A DNA stretch of 64,000 nucleotides, taken from positions 47,972,065 to 48,036,064 of the forward strand of contig OY987336.1 of NCBI GenBank assembly GCA_963920685.1. The letters run 5' to 3'. Under the pieces are notes generated by a model that did not search any database, was not told the DNA's origin, and saw only the letters and a program-made list of their open reading frames with translations. Positions 21,567 through 33,799 of the stretch are shown piece after piece. The translations under genes and the position numbers were made by a program. Source of the DNA: Polydrusus tereticollis. Its lineage: Eukaryota > Arthropoda > Insecta > Coleoptera > Curculionidae. Every line of letters starts with the position of its first letter. Position 1 is the first letter of the stretch.

Positions 21567-22779
21567 ATATCAGAAAAACAGTTTGGTTTCCAAAAGATTA
21601 AGTCTACTCAAGATGCAATTTGTGAATTAACCACTCAAATATATAACTCAATTGATAATAAAATGCAAAGCATATGTATATTTTTAGATTTAGCAAAAGC
21701 ATTTGATACTGTAAGTCATGAAATACTTTTAAAGAAATTGGAAAAAATTGGTTTTCGAGGAAATGTATTGAACTTATTTGAGAGTTATTTAAATAATAGA
21801 CCACAACATGTAAAAATTGGTGAAAGTATAAGTATACCAAAAATATTTAACTATGGAGTTCCACAGGGCACAGTCTTAGGACCGTTGTTTTTTAATATAT
21901 ATATAAATGATATATTTAAACTAAATTGTCAAGGTAAATTACACAGTTTTGCCGATGGTACTGTAATTTTTTATGAAGGATTAAATTGGAAAATTGTTGA
22001 AAATATCATTCATGATGATTTTATTAAAATCAACAACTGGTTTAATAATAACTTATTAACAATAAATTATAATAAAACAAAATACCTACCATTTACTTCT
22101 TATAAAAATAATTTACTAAACAATATAAATACTATAAATATTAATGAAAACATAAAAATAGAACAAGCAGAAAATATTAAATATTTAGGAATAATTATTG
22201 ACAAACATTTAAAATGGAATTTACATAGTGAATATATTACTAAAAAATTGAGAATACTTATACCAAAGTTTAAACATCTTAAACAGTTTTTAAATATTAA
22301 ACATTTAAAAACTATATATTATTCATTAGTACAAACGCAAATAAATTATGGAATATTAGGTTGGGGTGGAATAAATAAAAATAATCTCCGTAATATAGAA
22401 ATTATTCAAAAATGGATTTTAAAAATTATTTATAATAAAGAATATTTATATTCTTTTGATATGCTTTATAAAGAGAGCAAGAAAATGGATACCAGACAAT
22501 TATTTTTTTATAATATGTTAATCTATATGTTTAAAAATAGAAATTAATTAAATTTTAATAATCATAAATATAACACTAAAAATATAAATAAAATAACGTT
22601 AAAAAATAGAGTCAACAAAGTTATAGGACAAAAACATTTTTTAAACATAATTCCCTATATTTTTGATATTCTCCCAGAATCAATTAAAACGATTAAATCT
22701 ATAACTAAATACAAACAAGAAATTAAAATATGGATAATCAAAAATCCAAGATATTTTTTCCATAATATTATAGATTAAA
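21567..22779 (+). pseudogene. LINE B: 5'-truncated reverse transcriptase with FADG active site
   Basis: One reading frame runs from 21567 to 22779 with a single premature TAA at 22545-22547. It contains FGFQKIKSTQDAI, FLDLAKAFDTVSHEILLKKL, GVPQGTVLGPLFFNIYIND and SFADGTVIF. The second catalytic Asp of the FADD box is Gly, which would abolish polymerisation. C-terminal thumb and connection segments follow. The very high A+T (poly-K/N/I composition) differs from LINE A. It is inserted into LINE A near 21540. Confidence 0.7.
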
Positions 22780-23031
22780 TGTTTTAAAATATGAAATATA
22801 TATATAGTAATGGTAGTTTCTCAAGTTGGAATCCTTTTCCTTTACTTCTTTTTAGTTGTAGGGATTTCTTTTCGATTACTTGGTTGGAAGTTTTTTGTTT
22901 GAACTCTTTTATTTGTTTGTGTTTATTTTATTGCTGTCTTCAAGATTTTTGATTTTTGATTTTTGTATTTTTATGAATTTTGAAAAGATTTTGATTGAAT
23001 AAATTCAGAAATTGAGTTGTGTTTAAATTTG

Positions 23032-24161
23032 TTAAGGAGGGAGCCAATCTCTTGGGTATTTATGTTTATCGTTTTCGTGCGAGTGTATGTGAGATTCTGC
23101 AATTAGTCTATTTGGTGAATTGTCTGTTCTGCTATAGTATTTTGTTATTATTTTGTCTGTAAATTGTTTGAGTGTGTCAATTTTTAGGTCTAGATGCAAT
23201 GCATTGTTCATCATGTACATTGGTGCCCCCACCATTACTTTTAGAATTTTATTTTGTACTCTTTGTACTTTTAACATTTTGGTCTTATTTACGGTACACC
23301 ACGTCGGTATACCGTAAGTAAGTACCGGGCGTACTAGTTTTTTGTACAACGTTGTTTTTACTTTTAAATTTAATTTACTATTTTCATTTATTAGGGGATA
23401 TATAGCGTGAAACTGTTTTTGGGCTTTTGCCACTCGCTCATCTGCATTGTCTCCCCATGCCATCTTTTTATCAAAAGTCAATCCAAGATATTTTATCTTG
23501 TTTGACCATTCTATTAATTTATTGTTAACCCTTACCCTGGTTTCAGGTAAATTGATTCTTGCTTTCGAAAAAAAGATGGCCTGGGTTTTGTCTGCGTTCA
23601 AACAAAGCTTCCAGTTGTCCAACCAGCTCTGAAAGAGCATGATATGACGTTGCAGGCGTGAAACTACTAACCAGGGCGCCCTTGAAGTTGTAGTTATCGC
23701 AGTATCATCAGCGAAGAGATAAAGTTGTGTGTGTGGTAGTTTAGGGATGTCGCTTGTGTATATATTGAACAAAATAGCAGCCAATGGTGAACCCTGTGGG
23801 ACACCAGCCCTGATCCGAGTCTTTTCAGATATTGTGTTCTCTGATGACACCACGAATGTTCTATCTTCAAGGTAAGAGATAATTACATTGACTAAAACGT
23901 TTGGCATACCTAATCTTATTAATTTTAGTATCAAGCCGTTGTGCCAGACTTTATATCGAATGCCTTTGAGACATCAAAAAAGACTGCTCCCGTGGACATG
24001 CGTCTATTAAAACCTCTCAGCACATTGGTTGCCAACCTTGTTGTTTGGCGCACTGTGCAATGAGCAGCTCTGAAACCGAACTGCTCTAGTGGTAAAACAC
24101 TATTGTTAAGTACAAAATCGGTTACCCGATTCAGTATTAAGCCTCTTATCGTGCCTAGGCA
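23032..24161 (-). pseudogene. LINE C: 5'-truncated Jockey-clade reverse transcriptase
   Basis: The minus strand carries QFGFRAAHCTVRQTTRLATN, FFDVSKAFD, a two-base frameshift near 23955, then RAGVPQGSPLAAILFN, YLFADDTAI and the Jockey-type C-terminal region (LNADKTQAIFFSK, KYLGLTFDKKMAW, LVRPVLTYG). The catalytic DD is intact. It ends at TAG/TAA near 23032 with an A-rich 3' region extending to about 22800. The copy is 5' truncated near 24165, upstream of the QFGF block, which is usual for LINE insertions. Orientation is opposite to the two LINEs before it. Confidence 0.75.
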
Positions 24162-24399
24162 AGATTATTGAAAAAATATGAAATATAATAAATATATTAT
24201 ATATGATTACGTATATTATTGTGACGTATATTCTTTATATTCATGGATATGAAAATATAAAAACATTATTATTACTCACTACAAGTAAGACTTCGTGAGT
24301 TTTATTGTCATTTTTAGTTTATTCAAATTTTTAATGTAAACAAATTGCAAATATTTTATTGTATAATATATTGATTAAACTTTTTATTACATATGCGAG

Positions 24400-24660
24400 A
24401 TGTTACACGTGGCGACATCTCGTAGCAATCGAGCTATCCACCCAACCAGACCAGCGAGGTCTTAGAGAAGACCAAACGCTGGAATGGATCCCGCATAAGC
24501 AGGTATCTAATGTCAGGTGGCGCTGAAAGCAACATTATGTGTTGAAAACACTGTAAGGTCCCTTTCCTTTTCGTCAGACTCTATAGCCTTGCCGATGAGC
24601 CGTAATACGGCGAAACGCGTCGAAGGATTGGGTCTGACGGAAAGAAAAGGGGAAAAAATC
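24400..24660 (+). mobile_element. Penelope-like element terminal fragment (contains hammerhead fold)
   Basis: The segment has no protein frame. It is assigned from the hammerhead-type structure at 24572-24639: Penelope-like retroelements are known to carry type I hammerhead motifs in their terminal repeats. Boundaries are approximate. It lies between LINE C and the 3' end of LINE A. Confidence 0.45.
24572..24639 (+). ncRNA. Hammerhead ribozyme relic, type I, Penelope-element style
   Basis: Stem I outer strands CGTCAGAC (24572-24579) and GTCTGACG (24632-24639) pair perfectly, and the pairing extends outward into pyrimidine/purine tracts. The inner stem I is CCTT (24587-24590) with AAGG (24623-24626). 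The core is CCGATGAG (consensus CTGATGAG), stem II is GCCG/CGGC with loop TAATA (24599-24611), then GAAA (24612-24615), a minimal CGCG stem III, and the cleavage triplet GTC ending at 24621. The U-to-C change in the core and a G-G mismatch at the cleavage-site base pair would probably stop cleavage. Confidence 0.65.
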
Positions 24661-24719
24661 TTTCTTTAAACTTTTTATTATTATATTATTATTATTATTT
24701 GAGAGTGGAGTATAGGTCT

Positions 24720-25072
24720 TTGGATTATGTGCGTTTCCGCAGAGCGGTGAGAGACCTCCTGGTACAAAAGGCGTATTACAGCCTGGATGAGTACTATCGG
24801 GATGAAACTAGACACTTCTAGTGGACCTTATTATATTATTTTTTGAAGTTAAGCTATTTTTGTTTGAAAACTATTTTAAATTGTTGTTTGGTCTATTTTT
24901 TATGTTTATTTTTATTTTTTTTAAACTTTCTGATATCTATTTTTTCTAAATTGTACTTTGCCTATTTATGATTTTTTTACCTTCTGACACAAATTTAGCA
25001 TTATATGCTTTGTCTATAATATGTAATGTACTCTTGACAATAAAGCATGTTAAATAAATAAATAAATAAATA
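24720..25072 (+). pseudogene. 3' end of a LINE (likely the displaced end of LINE A)
   Basis: A short frame encodes DYVRFRRAVRDLLVQKAYYS followed by a stop at about 24820, the usual last residues of CR1/L2-like open frames. It is followed by a 3' untranslated region ending in an AATA tandem run (25051-25072), as in LINEs that end in short repeats. It continues what LINE A lacks; that the two are one element split by later insertions is an inference. Confidence 0.55.
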
Positions 25073-25079
25073 TATCAGC

Positions 25080-26320
25080 GCTTGACGAAATATCAGAGGG
25101 GTCCTGATCAGTTTTTATCTTTTTGATAAATTAACGCAAAAGCAAACTTTTTTAAAATCACTCTGTAGATTAAACAACTCCAATATCCCCTAAAAGTATC
25201 TAACATGGGGCACCCTGTACATTTAAATAGATTTAGATGCGTTTAATTTAAGAAACCTAAAATAATTTAAATCTGTAAACATATTATGTAAAAAGTAAAT
25301 TACCCCCTTAACTAAATTACCCTTTTAAAAACCACACAGCCGTTTACTACGGACTCATTAACCCACTCTAATCCTCTTACGACATTAAAACAAACGAAAC
25401 ACGTTTCTTTGTCGGGAGAATTGCCTCCAACCTGCAAGTAAGCCACCTGTACCTCCCAATAAAACACACAGTGCCTTAAGTTGTTCCTGCAGGATTATAC
25501 AGGGCCTAACCACAAAATCCGTCTAAGCAAGACCGTATAATTAGGGTGGTAGCAAAATTAGATTGGGTGGGATTACGTATTTAATTTGCCATGTTCGTAT
25601 CACATAACGTGTGACTAGAGACTATTGGTTTATGATGTGATGTAGAATCGTAGGTTCAAATAACTTCAATGATTAAAATGCGTGAAGAAAGGATTTAACT
25701 CGAGAACAATTCATAAAAATTGCGAAGAAATTAAAACATTAAAAGAAAATTAATTCAAACTTGTGTTTTTTTGCAAATTCGCTCACTTTATTAATAAAAT
25801 CCTCTAAACTCCGGTACCAAGATAATTGGCAGTGACTCATTTTTACCGGGGTGTACACGACGTAAGGAGAACGCCAATTCCAGAGGAGTGTCATTTTAAA
25901 CAACAATAATTCAAAAAATATATGAATTTTTTGTTTAATATTATAATATATTTACATTTACTATAATAAATATAATATTACAAATTAAACTGAAAAATAA
26001 ATTAAGCTTTTACATTTGGTGATCTAATGAAGTAATTAGAGAAACTAAATTACGCAGGCAAAAAATCCTAAAAAAATAATAAAGCAACGGTATATGTTCT
26101 TTTTAATATTGTTTTTATTATACTACATAATAATAGAACCATATAGTAGTGGATTAAGGGCAAAACCTGAACCTAAATTATAAATGTTTATAAATTTCCT
26201 AACTATTGTTACCTAATGAACACTAATTGATAATAATTTGACAAATTATATTCCACGCCGACATTAAAAAGTGTTATAATGACAATACGTTACAATTTTA
26301 AATTCATTATTACCATTACA
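25080..26320. other. Intronic DNA without recognised features
   Basis: No gene seen. A CACCCTGTACATTT motif near 25210 resembles the inner end of mariner-type repeats found elsewhere in this window, but no partner was located. Confidence 0.35.
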
Positions 26321-26324
26321 GCGA

Positions 26325-26830
26325 TTATTTACTATCTAACGATGAAAACATTTCATTACTGTCACTACTGCTGTCATCTGCAGGTTTTATAATAATAGGT
26401 TCTTCCATGACTTCAACGCGTACATCTAAGTCACACATTTTTTTTTCTACTCCCTCCACATGTAATACGCACTTATGCCAATCTGCTGCTTGTACATTCG
26501 CTATTGCCGTTTTTAACATTTCTTTAAGATCTTTTTAATTTAAAAGTTTTATTTTCACGCGCCACTTCGCCTTTTATCTGTACCCATATAAGCTCCATTG
26601 GATTCAGTTCACAATAGTAAGGCGGTAAACGTAATATTGTAACACCTCGTTCACGAGCCATTTCATCCACTACATATTTCGTATATTTTTTTTTGTAAAG
26701 TCTTGCAAGATCGAGCAACTGCACTTTCAGCATTTTTTCGCCAAATGCAATATTTTTTTCTTCTAGCCAGTCAACAATCTTTCCTTTTCGCCACGCAGAC
26801 TTTGGCAAGGCTTTGAGGTATTGAGGTAGG
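26325..26830 (-). pseudogene. C-terminal part of an IS630/Tc1-like transposase (split copy 1)
   Basis: The minus strand encodes WRKGKIVDWLEEKNIAF and then TILRLPPYYCELNPMELIWV with the last catalytic residue region (N-P-x-E), followed after an in-frame stop near 26524 by the acidic C-terminal tail. The same family occurs at 55407-56725 and 62210-62800. Its N-terminal half lies at 28090-28700, so the gene is cut by about 1.25 kb of later sequence that includes LINE E. Confidence 0.7.
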
Positions 26831-27009
26831 AAAACAAGGAGGCGCCATGACCATTTAATAAGGTAATAAATAACGGTATCACTGGGTGGGGCTAATAGTA
26901 GGAACAATGTGGCGGCTTAACAGAGTCGGACTACATTTTATTTTAATTTTTTATTTATTTTAGAACAAAATGAGGTTTTAAGTTGCTTTTGTCGGGTTTT
27001 AAGATTCAG

Positions 27010-27712
27010 ATTAGGTATTAGGATTAGATTAGGATATAGTTATGGCGGGACACTCAATTCCCTTGGCTTCATCAATTCATTTATTGGGCGTTAATCTGGA
27101 TAGTCATATGTCTTGGCATGGCCACGTTGCGGCCATTGCTAGGGCAGCCTCGCAAAAGCTTGGAGTACTTTTCCGAACAAAGAACCTCTATACACCCCAA
27201 CAACTTTTGATGCTCTATAAAGCCCAAATTCGACCATCACTGGAGTACTGTTCGCATATTTGGGGCTCTGCTCCTAAACATACCCTGAGATTGCTAGATT
27301 CCATTCAAAGAAGAGCCATTCGCTTGATCGGTGACCATAGTCTGACAAACAACCTGGAAAGCCTTGAACATCGAAGGCAGGTTGGCGACTTGAGTCTATT
27401 TTACAAATATTTTCATGGCAAGTGTTCAACTGAGGTTGCCCGCTTAATACCACCCAGAGCGGTGCATGGTAGAAATACACGACGAGCCACTGCAGCCCAC
27501 CAGTACGTGGTTCAGCTTAGTGTCCCTCGAACGACACTGTTTCAAAATTCTTTCATCTGGAGAACGTCATCACTCTGGAACGACCTCCCTGAGATCGTCT
27601 TCCCCAACGAGTATAGTCTCCAAAGATTCAAGACCAACGTGAATCGTTTCCTGCGCACACGCACCGCTCCTAGAGCGCCATAAAGGATTTATCCTGTAGT
27701 GCTGTGCCTTAT

Positions 27713-27744
<32 letters not shown>
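27010..27744 (+). pseudogene. LINE E: 3' part of a non-LTR retrotransposon with poly-A tail
   Basis: The frame 27042-27683 encodes the region after the reverse transcriptase palm: IHLLGVNLDSHMSWHGHV, a thumb segment (LLMLYKAQIRPSLEYCSHIW) and a C-terminal tail with SLWNDLPEIVFP. It is followed by a short 3' region and 29 A residues (27716-27744). The copy is 5' truncated and sits inside a transposase gene, so it inserted after that transposon. The frame itself is unbroken, which suggests a fairly young insertion. Confidence 0.75.
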
Positions 27745-27746
<2 letters not shown>

Positions 27747-28089
27747 CACAATGCAAAAATCCGAAGCAACCCATTTGAAAGTAAACTTTTGAGTTAAATG
27801 TATATGTTAGTAACTTTATTTAGGTACGGTCCTGTATAATGTTGATACTAACCTATGAAATGTTATTCCGGATGATTTCTTTTTATCAACCCAGTCTCTG
27901 CTACAACAACTACGTACAGCACAAGAAACCATGTTTGCTTTTCGAAAAAACAACAAAATTCTAAATAAAAGAGTCTAACACTGGTCTAAACACAACAAAA
28001 TAGCACATGCTTGACAAATGACTAAAGAGTCGTAACAATATGGCGGACCTGATGCCGCTTTTGTCACGTGATGGCTTCTCCTTTCTTTT

Positions 28090-28700
28090 CTACCTCAATG
28101 CTTCTACCCGACGGCTGTGGTATGGTGCATTATCCATCACTATTACCGATCCACGTTCAATACGCGATTAGATGGATTTAAACCAATCTTCAAACACTCC
28201 TGAGTTCATATCCTCATGATAATCACCGGTTTTACGAGATTCAAACACGTTTAACCTACCTTCAAGAAAACCAGAATCACTCCCGATGTGGGTTATAATT
28301 AACCGACGACCTTTTCCTGATAGAGCTTTCAATCCAGTGGACAGTCCATTGATAAAGGCATTACGTGCATCTTCAATGTCGAGATATTGCCAAATGTAAT
28401 TCACAGTATGTCCTTCATTTAACCATGCTTCGTGCGTAAAGTAAATTCTTTTCCCTGCACAGCGATATTGTTGTATTTCGTTGGAGAATATGAGGTGAGT
28501 TAGTTCCACTAATAAATGAGTCTCTAATAAAGTGACCTCTGTTTTGATTTGCAGTAGCGGATTTAAAGTTACACTCCTTACTCATTTGCTTGAGAGTTTC
28601 TTGTCATCTGGTTGACAGAGATTGATGAGCAAATATCTCGTTTTTGGATTTGATATATATAGTTTATAATATCTTTGCAAGTATTACATTCACTAATATA
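28090..28700 (-). pseudogene. N-terminal and middle part of the same IS630/Tc1-like transposase (split copy 1)
   Basis: The minus strand carries RIYFTHEAWLNEGHTV (first catalytic region, with H where the family usually has D), RRLIITHIGSDSGFLEGRL, KTGDYHEDMNSGVFEDWF and, past a frameshift at about 28165, GSVIVMDNAPYHSRRV (second catalytic D). The sequence stops near 28090 and resumes at 26830. The replaced first acidic residue, the frameshift and the insertion all make it inactive. Confidence 0.65.
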
Positions 28701-28719
28701 GTCCTAAAGAGTGGGAAAC

Positions 28720-31700
28720 GATAATTTATAAGAATATTTAGTTGCTCTTTCTCTTCAGTCACTTTTGCAGCTTCAAGAAAATTACAAATGATGTGTGGCA
28801 ATGTTTCCAGTGTTGAGCCGCATTATTCGAGTTGGGTTCTCGTTCTGGTCGCAGTAGTTTATTCATATTTAAGAAAAAAGTTAATGAAATTGTAGAGGAG
28901 AACCTTTGAGAGTGAAATTAAGCTTTTATTAACTTTTTACAACTGAGAGTGACAAATTGCAATAAAAGAATATTCAAACAAACAAACAGGTATAAATTAT
29001 TACACACTTTTGTATAATAATATATTATAATCACCTCAGGTATATCTCCACAAATGCTAATACTTTTATTTCAACTTTTTCATTTCATTTTCATTAATCT
29101 ATCTCTATCTTCCTATCTATCTACCTTAACAATTATATACAACTAAAGAAATGCTGTTGGGTACAACCTTGCTAGAAAATTGAGATCAGGCTAGAACTGA
29201 GAAATAAAGAAACAGATAAAAATGTCGTATTTTGGCTATTGAACCTGGTAAGCTCAACTGAAGCTAGCACTTTTATCGACCACTGCGATCTTGTAAAGGA
29301 AGTCAGTTTAAATTATAGAGTGTAGCCTGCCTGAATTTATATCTTTGTATACTCTATTAGTCATACATAATAGATTTTCTAGAGCAAATATACTGGATAC
29401 AAGGCTGCTTTTATGGAGTCATAAAAACAAGGTTTTCCAAGTTAAGTCTGAAGTAAAACCATATACCTAGTGGGTGCAGGCAGGGTGCAGTTTTTTTTTG
29501 GAAACTGATTGAAATTTTAAGAGGAAACGTCCTTCTTGTACATTCAATTTTCCTTGGAAATATTCGGAATGATCACAAGCGATATCGGTGCTTCTAATAA
29601 AAATACATATTTTCCTTACAAAACGCGTTGTTTTACATTGTTTCTCGCTTTATTTTCTTTTGAGTTCCAAATTGCCTGGCATCTATTTTATTTCCTTAAT
29701 TCTTCAACTCGTAACGTCTAATTTGACACATAATTACTCGAAAACTCCCAAGAATCCGGAGAATATACAACAATTCCCGCGTTTAATTACAAAAACTATT
29801 TAATGAAGGGGTGGCACCACAAAATCAAATGTTTGTTAATTAGGAAATGTTTAACTTGAGACAATAAGCGTTTCAGCTCGAACTCAGAGAGCTATTTAAA
29901 TTTCCGAGCGGCTTGACAGTGACGAATGGGAGCTTCAAATAACAAACAGATGTAATATGAAAATTTAAAATACGAGCGCAACACGGGGGTGGTATTACGA
30001 CACAAAACTTATTTTACTCACATTTTCTCGTGTTTCTTACATCATAACTATAAACATACTAATGAGTACCTAGTTCTAAAATAATTAATCTGTGATACCC
30101 ACACACGTTGGCAAACACGAGAGGTGACAAAGAGAGCTGAGAGGGCTAAAATTGTGTGGTAAGAACAGATTTTATTTGTATAAAGCAAAGAAAATTTAAC
30201 ACCCTTGTAGCGCCCCATAGAGGTTTGTGCGATTTTAAGAACCTTATTCTACCTTTAGATCGATAAAAGCACGATTCCTGATTTTATAGAAATTTTATAT
30301 GCTTTACAATGCTATAGAGCTCTTCTAGAGGAAATAAACGAGCCATTTTTCAAAAATAGGATGGAAATATTAGGCCATTATAAAACCATAAAGAATTTAT
30401 AGTTGAATTGTCAGATTTTTCAGAAGTGGGAAATAAAATTTTAATATGGTGAAAAAGACCTCTAAGAGATAGAGTCTTCTATACAGAGTTTCAATGAGTA
30501 ATGGATTATACAAGAGCATCAGTTATTTATTTAGTTTAGTTTATATTGGTTCTAAAACAATTTCATTTTCGAAACCAATGGACACAGGGAATTACTGGCA
30601 CAGGGAAGCATACGTTGTTCTTTAATAATTTTTAGAAGATTATACACTTCTTAATACACAAAAACGATTGTTTCTCCCTTTTAACCTGAACTAACCTATC
30701 AGCCATTTGTTACCACTCCATTACAGCAATATGGGTCACCTGATATTTTAAAAAACCTAACCTCCAGTAACACCATCTTCAAGGGCTCCGTATAAAAGAA
30801 TTTGCAGACCTAATATGAACTTTTTTCATATTATTTTATGTAGAATCACACCTTAAAAATTGTTTTCGTCATTTCCGGATACCCTGTATAGGGTGGCTTG
30901 AAAATACATAGACATATTTCGGGCCTTGAAAAATATATAGATAGATGTTTACAAATAAAACACCCTTAATCTTATTGCTGATTTGAAAAGCTGGTAAATT
31001 TGTTCTTGTGAAAAAAATTGGAAATTATGATTATCTCGCAAACAGCAACAGTTAGGCATAGGAAAAGAATAGGGAAAGTTGTTATGAAAGTAATAGAGAT
31101 TCTAAAAAGTTTATATACATGCAGGGTGTTCGGTTTAAAGTGGCTTTCTAGTAGAAAAGGCAAAACCACTTTGTCTGGTTAAAGCATGTCTGTGTATGTA
31201 AAAAATCAAGTTCTTTGAGCGTTCCATAAACGTCTTATGTTTCCATCCAACGGCGTGGATCACCCTGTATATACCACCTTGCATCCTTTTCTACATTTTA
31301 AAGCTTGTTCTGCTTTCTCGTTCTTGCTTCATGTTAGATAAATTCCTCATAAAACAAAACCCTGATACCTAATGGCATACCTGTTTTGGTAGCCGTTTTG
31401 CTTCACTTAGCACCTAATAAAAGCGATAAAAGACTTGTTAAAACCTTTCATAGCAAATTTGCATTCAATTTAAACAGAAAACAAGACTGCTCTTTGAAAA
31501 CAAAGCCGTAAATTGACAAGCAAACACTGAGTTTCGAATAAAAACATACGGAGGAAGCAATCGGGTCTGTAGACGAGCTGAAAATACCGGACGTTTTAAA
31601 ATGTTTTGTATATCCTACTATTCCAGCAATTATTACAGATAATAGACAGGGCTTAACTCTTAATGATATTAAATACTGATGGTCATATCACAAGAATTAA

Positions 31701-31787
31701 CGTAGTAACCTGAAGGATTCATTTTGTGACCTAAGCCGACAGCAAGAGACCTTGGATTTCCATAAACAGCTCTGCTACATAGGCGTA
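28720..31787. other. Intronic DNA, no gene seen
   Basis: No frame with recognisable protein sequence. Short CACCCTGTATA-type and ATACCCTGTATAGGGTG motifs near 30884-30895 and 31262 may mark old non-autonomous mariner-type ends, but I could not pair them. Confidence 0.35.
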
Positions 31788-31795
31788 CCTAAACT

Positions 31796-33225
31796 CAGTG
31801 GCGGCTCGTGGGCATTTGAAGTGGGAGGTCATTAAAAAAAAAAATAGCGCCGCAGGCGAAAACTTTTTGGGTGCCACGACCTTTTTTCAATGATGGTAAT
31901 TTACCTGCTTTCCAATTAGGAAATGGAAAAAACACAACACCAATCCTCACTGACAATAATCATACATAGATTTTCTAAAATTGCGATGCACTTCCTTACC
32001 TTTGTCCATACTACTCTGCCGAATATTTAAATTGGGTGTTGGACGACCACTAATTTTAAATTCCAAGCGTTTCTGGAAGTCTAACTTATTATTGTTTTTA
32101 AAATTTTTTATGTTTTGAACCACCGACACCGACATCTTACAAACGGACACTTTAGCACATAATAACTACGATAAAACACGTTTTTATAATTATTACACTA
32201 CATACTAAAAATACACGAGAACATTAATTAGAAATGAATAAAGATTATCGCGGGAATTCGCGGCGCGACGCGGACACATCCATCAACACAAAAGAAATTA
32301 TAGGTTAGGTTTTTGTCAGAACGACGGAGAGACAGGATATATATATAGGGATGTATCGTAATATCAATGATATCAAATGGATGATATTTTTCTTTGGACA
32401 TGTTTTTAAATTTTTTAATTTTTATTCCGATATATCAGAGTATCAATAGAAAAAAGTAACTATACAGGTTAGAGGGGTACAACTGGTCCCGTCGCATTTT
32501 TAAAACTATTTTTAAAGTCTAGAATTTTATGTCTTATATGCATTCTCAAAATTTCAAAAATATATTTCTATTAGTTCTCGAGATACTTCTAATGTGCCAT
32601 CGAGTTTGGGAGACCCTGTATATAGCGATATATTTTTAACGATGAATGTATGTTTGTCAACGGCACCGCTCGCGCAGTGGCAGTGACGCATGACGAAAAA
32701 TCTGTAACGATATAATATTTTTTTGACATCAGAATCAACATCCCTATAAAGAACTACATACTGCCGACTGCAGAAATCAACGGTCTTCTGTCTTCTTCCC
32801 ATGCATTCTAAAAATTGCAACGTGCGTCTAAGCTCAATCAAAAAAAAAACCGGCTGACAGCCGACAAAACCTCTTTTTCTTCGAATTTAATACAAGTGCG
32901 AGAGTGATAACATGCTATTTATTCCTCTCTTTACCCCCACAGGATTTGTTGGGTGACGCTATTTTTCGTGGGCAAGCTCGATTTTGACCGGAAATTTTTG
33001 CGGGGACGCATAACAAGTAGCGTTACGTCTAGTTTGTTTTGCTGCGTGTGCATTGCATTAATAAATACGAGGGATATTTTAGAGGTAATAGTATCCGAGC
33101 GCAGAGGTAAAGTTTGGTTGATTGAATCAATTTTAATTTTAAAGTTAAATATTAATATGTTAGGTGGTTGGTGACTTGGCGTGGGAGGTCATTGCCCAAA
33201 TGACCTTATGGTAGAGCCGCCACTG
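31796..33225. mobile_element. 1430 bp non-autonomous hAT element with 8 bp duplication
   Basis: The ends are CAGTGGCGGCTC and GAGCCGCCACTG (12 bp perfect inverted repeats), with TGGGAGGTCATT repeated just inside both. The flanks are CCTAAACT at 31788-31795 and 33226-33233, an 8 bp duplication as made by hAT transposases. No transposase frame is present. An older piece with a GACCCTGTATATA end seems nested near 32470-32625. Confidence 0.85.
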
Positions 33226-33233
33226 CCTAAACT

Positions 33234-33799
33234 CTTTTGATTTTTGGTGAAAAAAGTGTAAAGATGTGTTTAAACTATAGCGAAAAATATTACAGTACCA
33301 TATCGGCTTTATTTAAGCAATCTTTATAACTGCAAACATGTTCTGAGGAGGTCTTCTTCCATGGCAATACTGTCACAAAATTACAACTTGCCCGCATTGC
33401 TACGACCGCAGTTTCGGGCTAGATTTTCGGGGTAAATACGCTTTAAGTTCAACGACTGTTGGCGATGCGGTCATCAGAGAAATCCTTCTGGTTAATATAT
33501 TTATTGTTGTGGTCACATTATCCACTAACCTGAACTAACCTAACCAATTACTGCTGCTCTTGCGAATTTACAACGGTGCAGTTCGTATTTTATAAATACA
33601 CTTAGAACGGCGGTGATGAGCGAGAAAGGTGAAAACGAGCGGGAGCGGTAGCGAAAAGTTGTATACATCAACCTTTATCCTCACTGCGTCGCTGCCACGA
33701 ACTTAGAAACTAAGATGGACGAAAAATGTAAATGGTCACTAGATCTGAAAATGACTACCCCATGTTCCATGTTGGGCGCCATTGTGATCACATTTTCAC
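33234..33799. other. Intronic DNA, no gene seen
   Basis: No recognisable protein or terminal repeat. Confidence 0.35.

Noticed and set aside
29536..29803. Overlapping short frames of 61 and 71 codons
   Set aside because: Composition is that of translated AT-rich intron; two frames overlap and neither has a family match I recognise.
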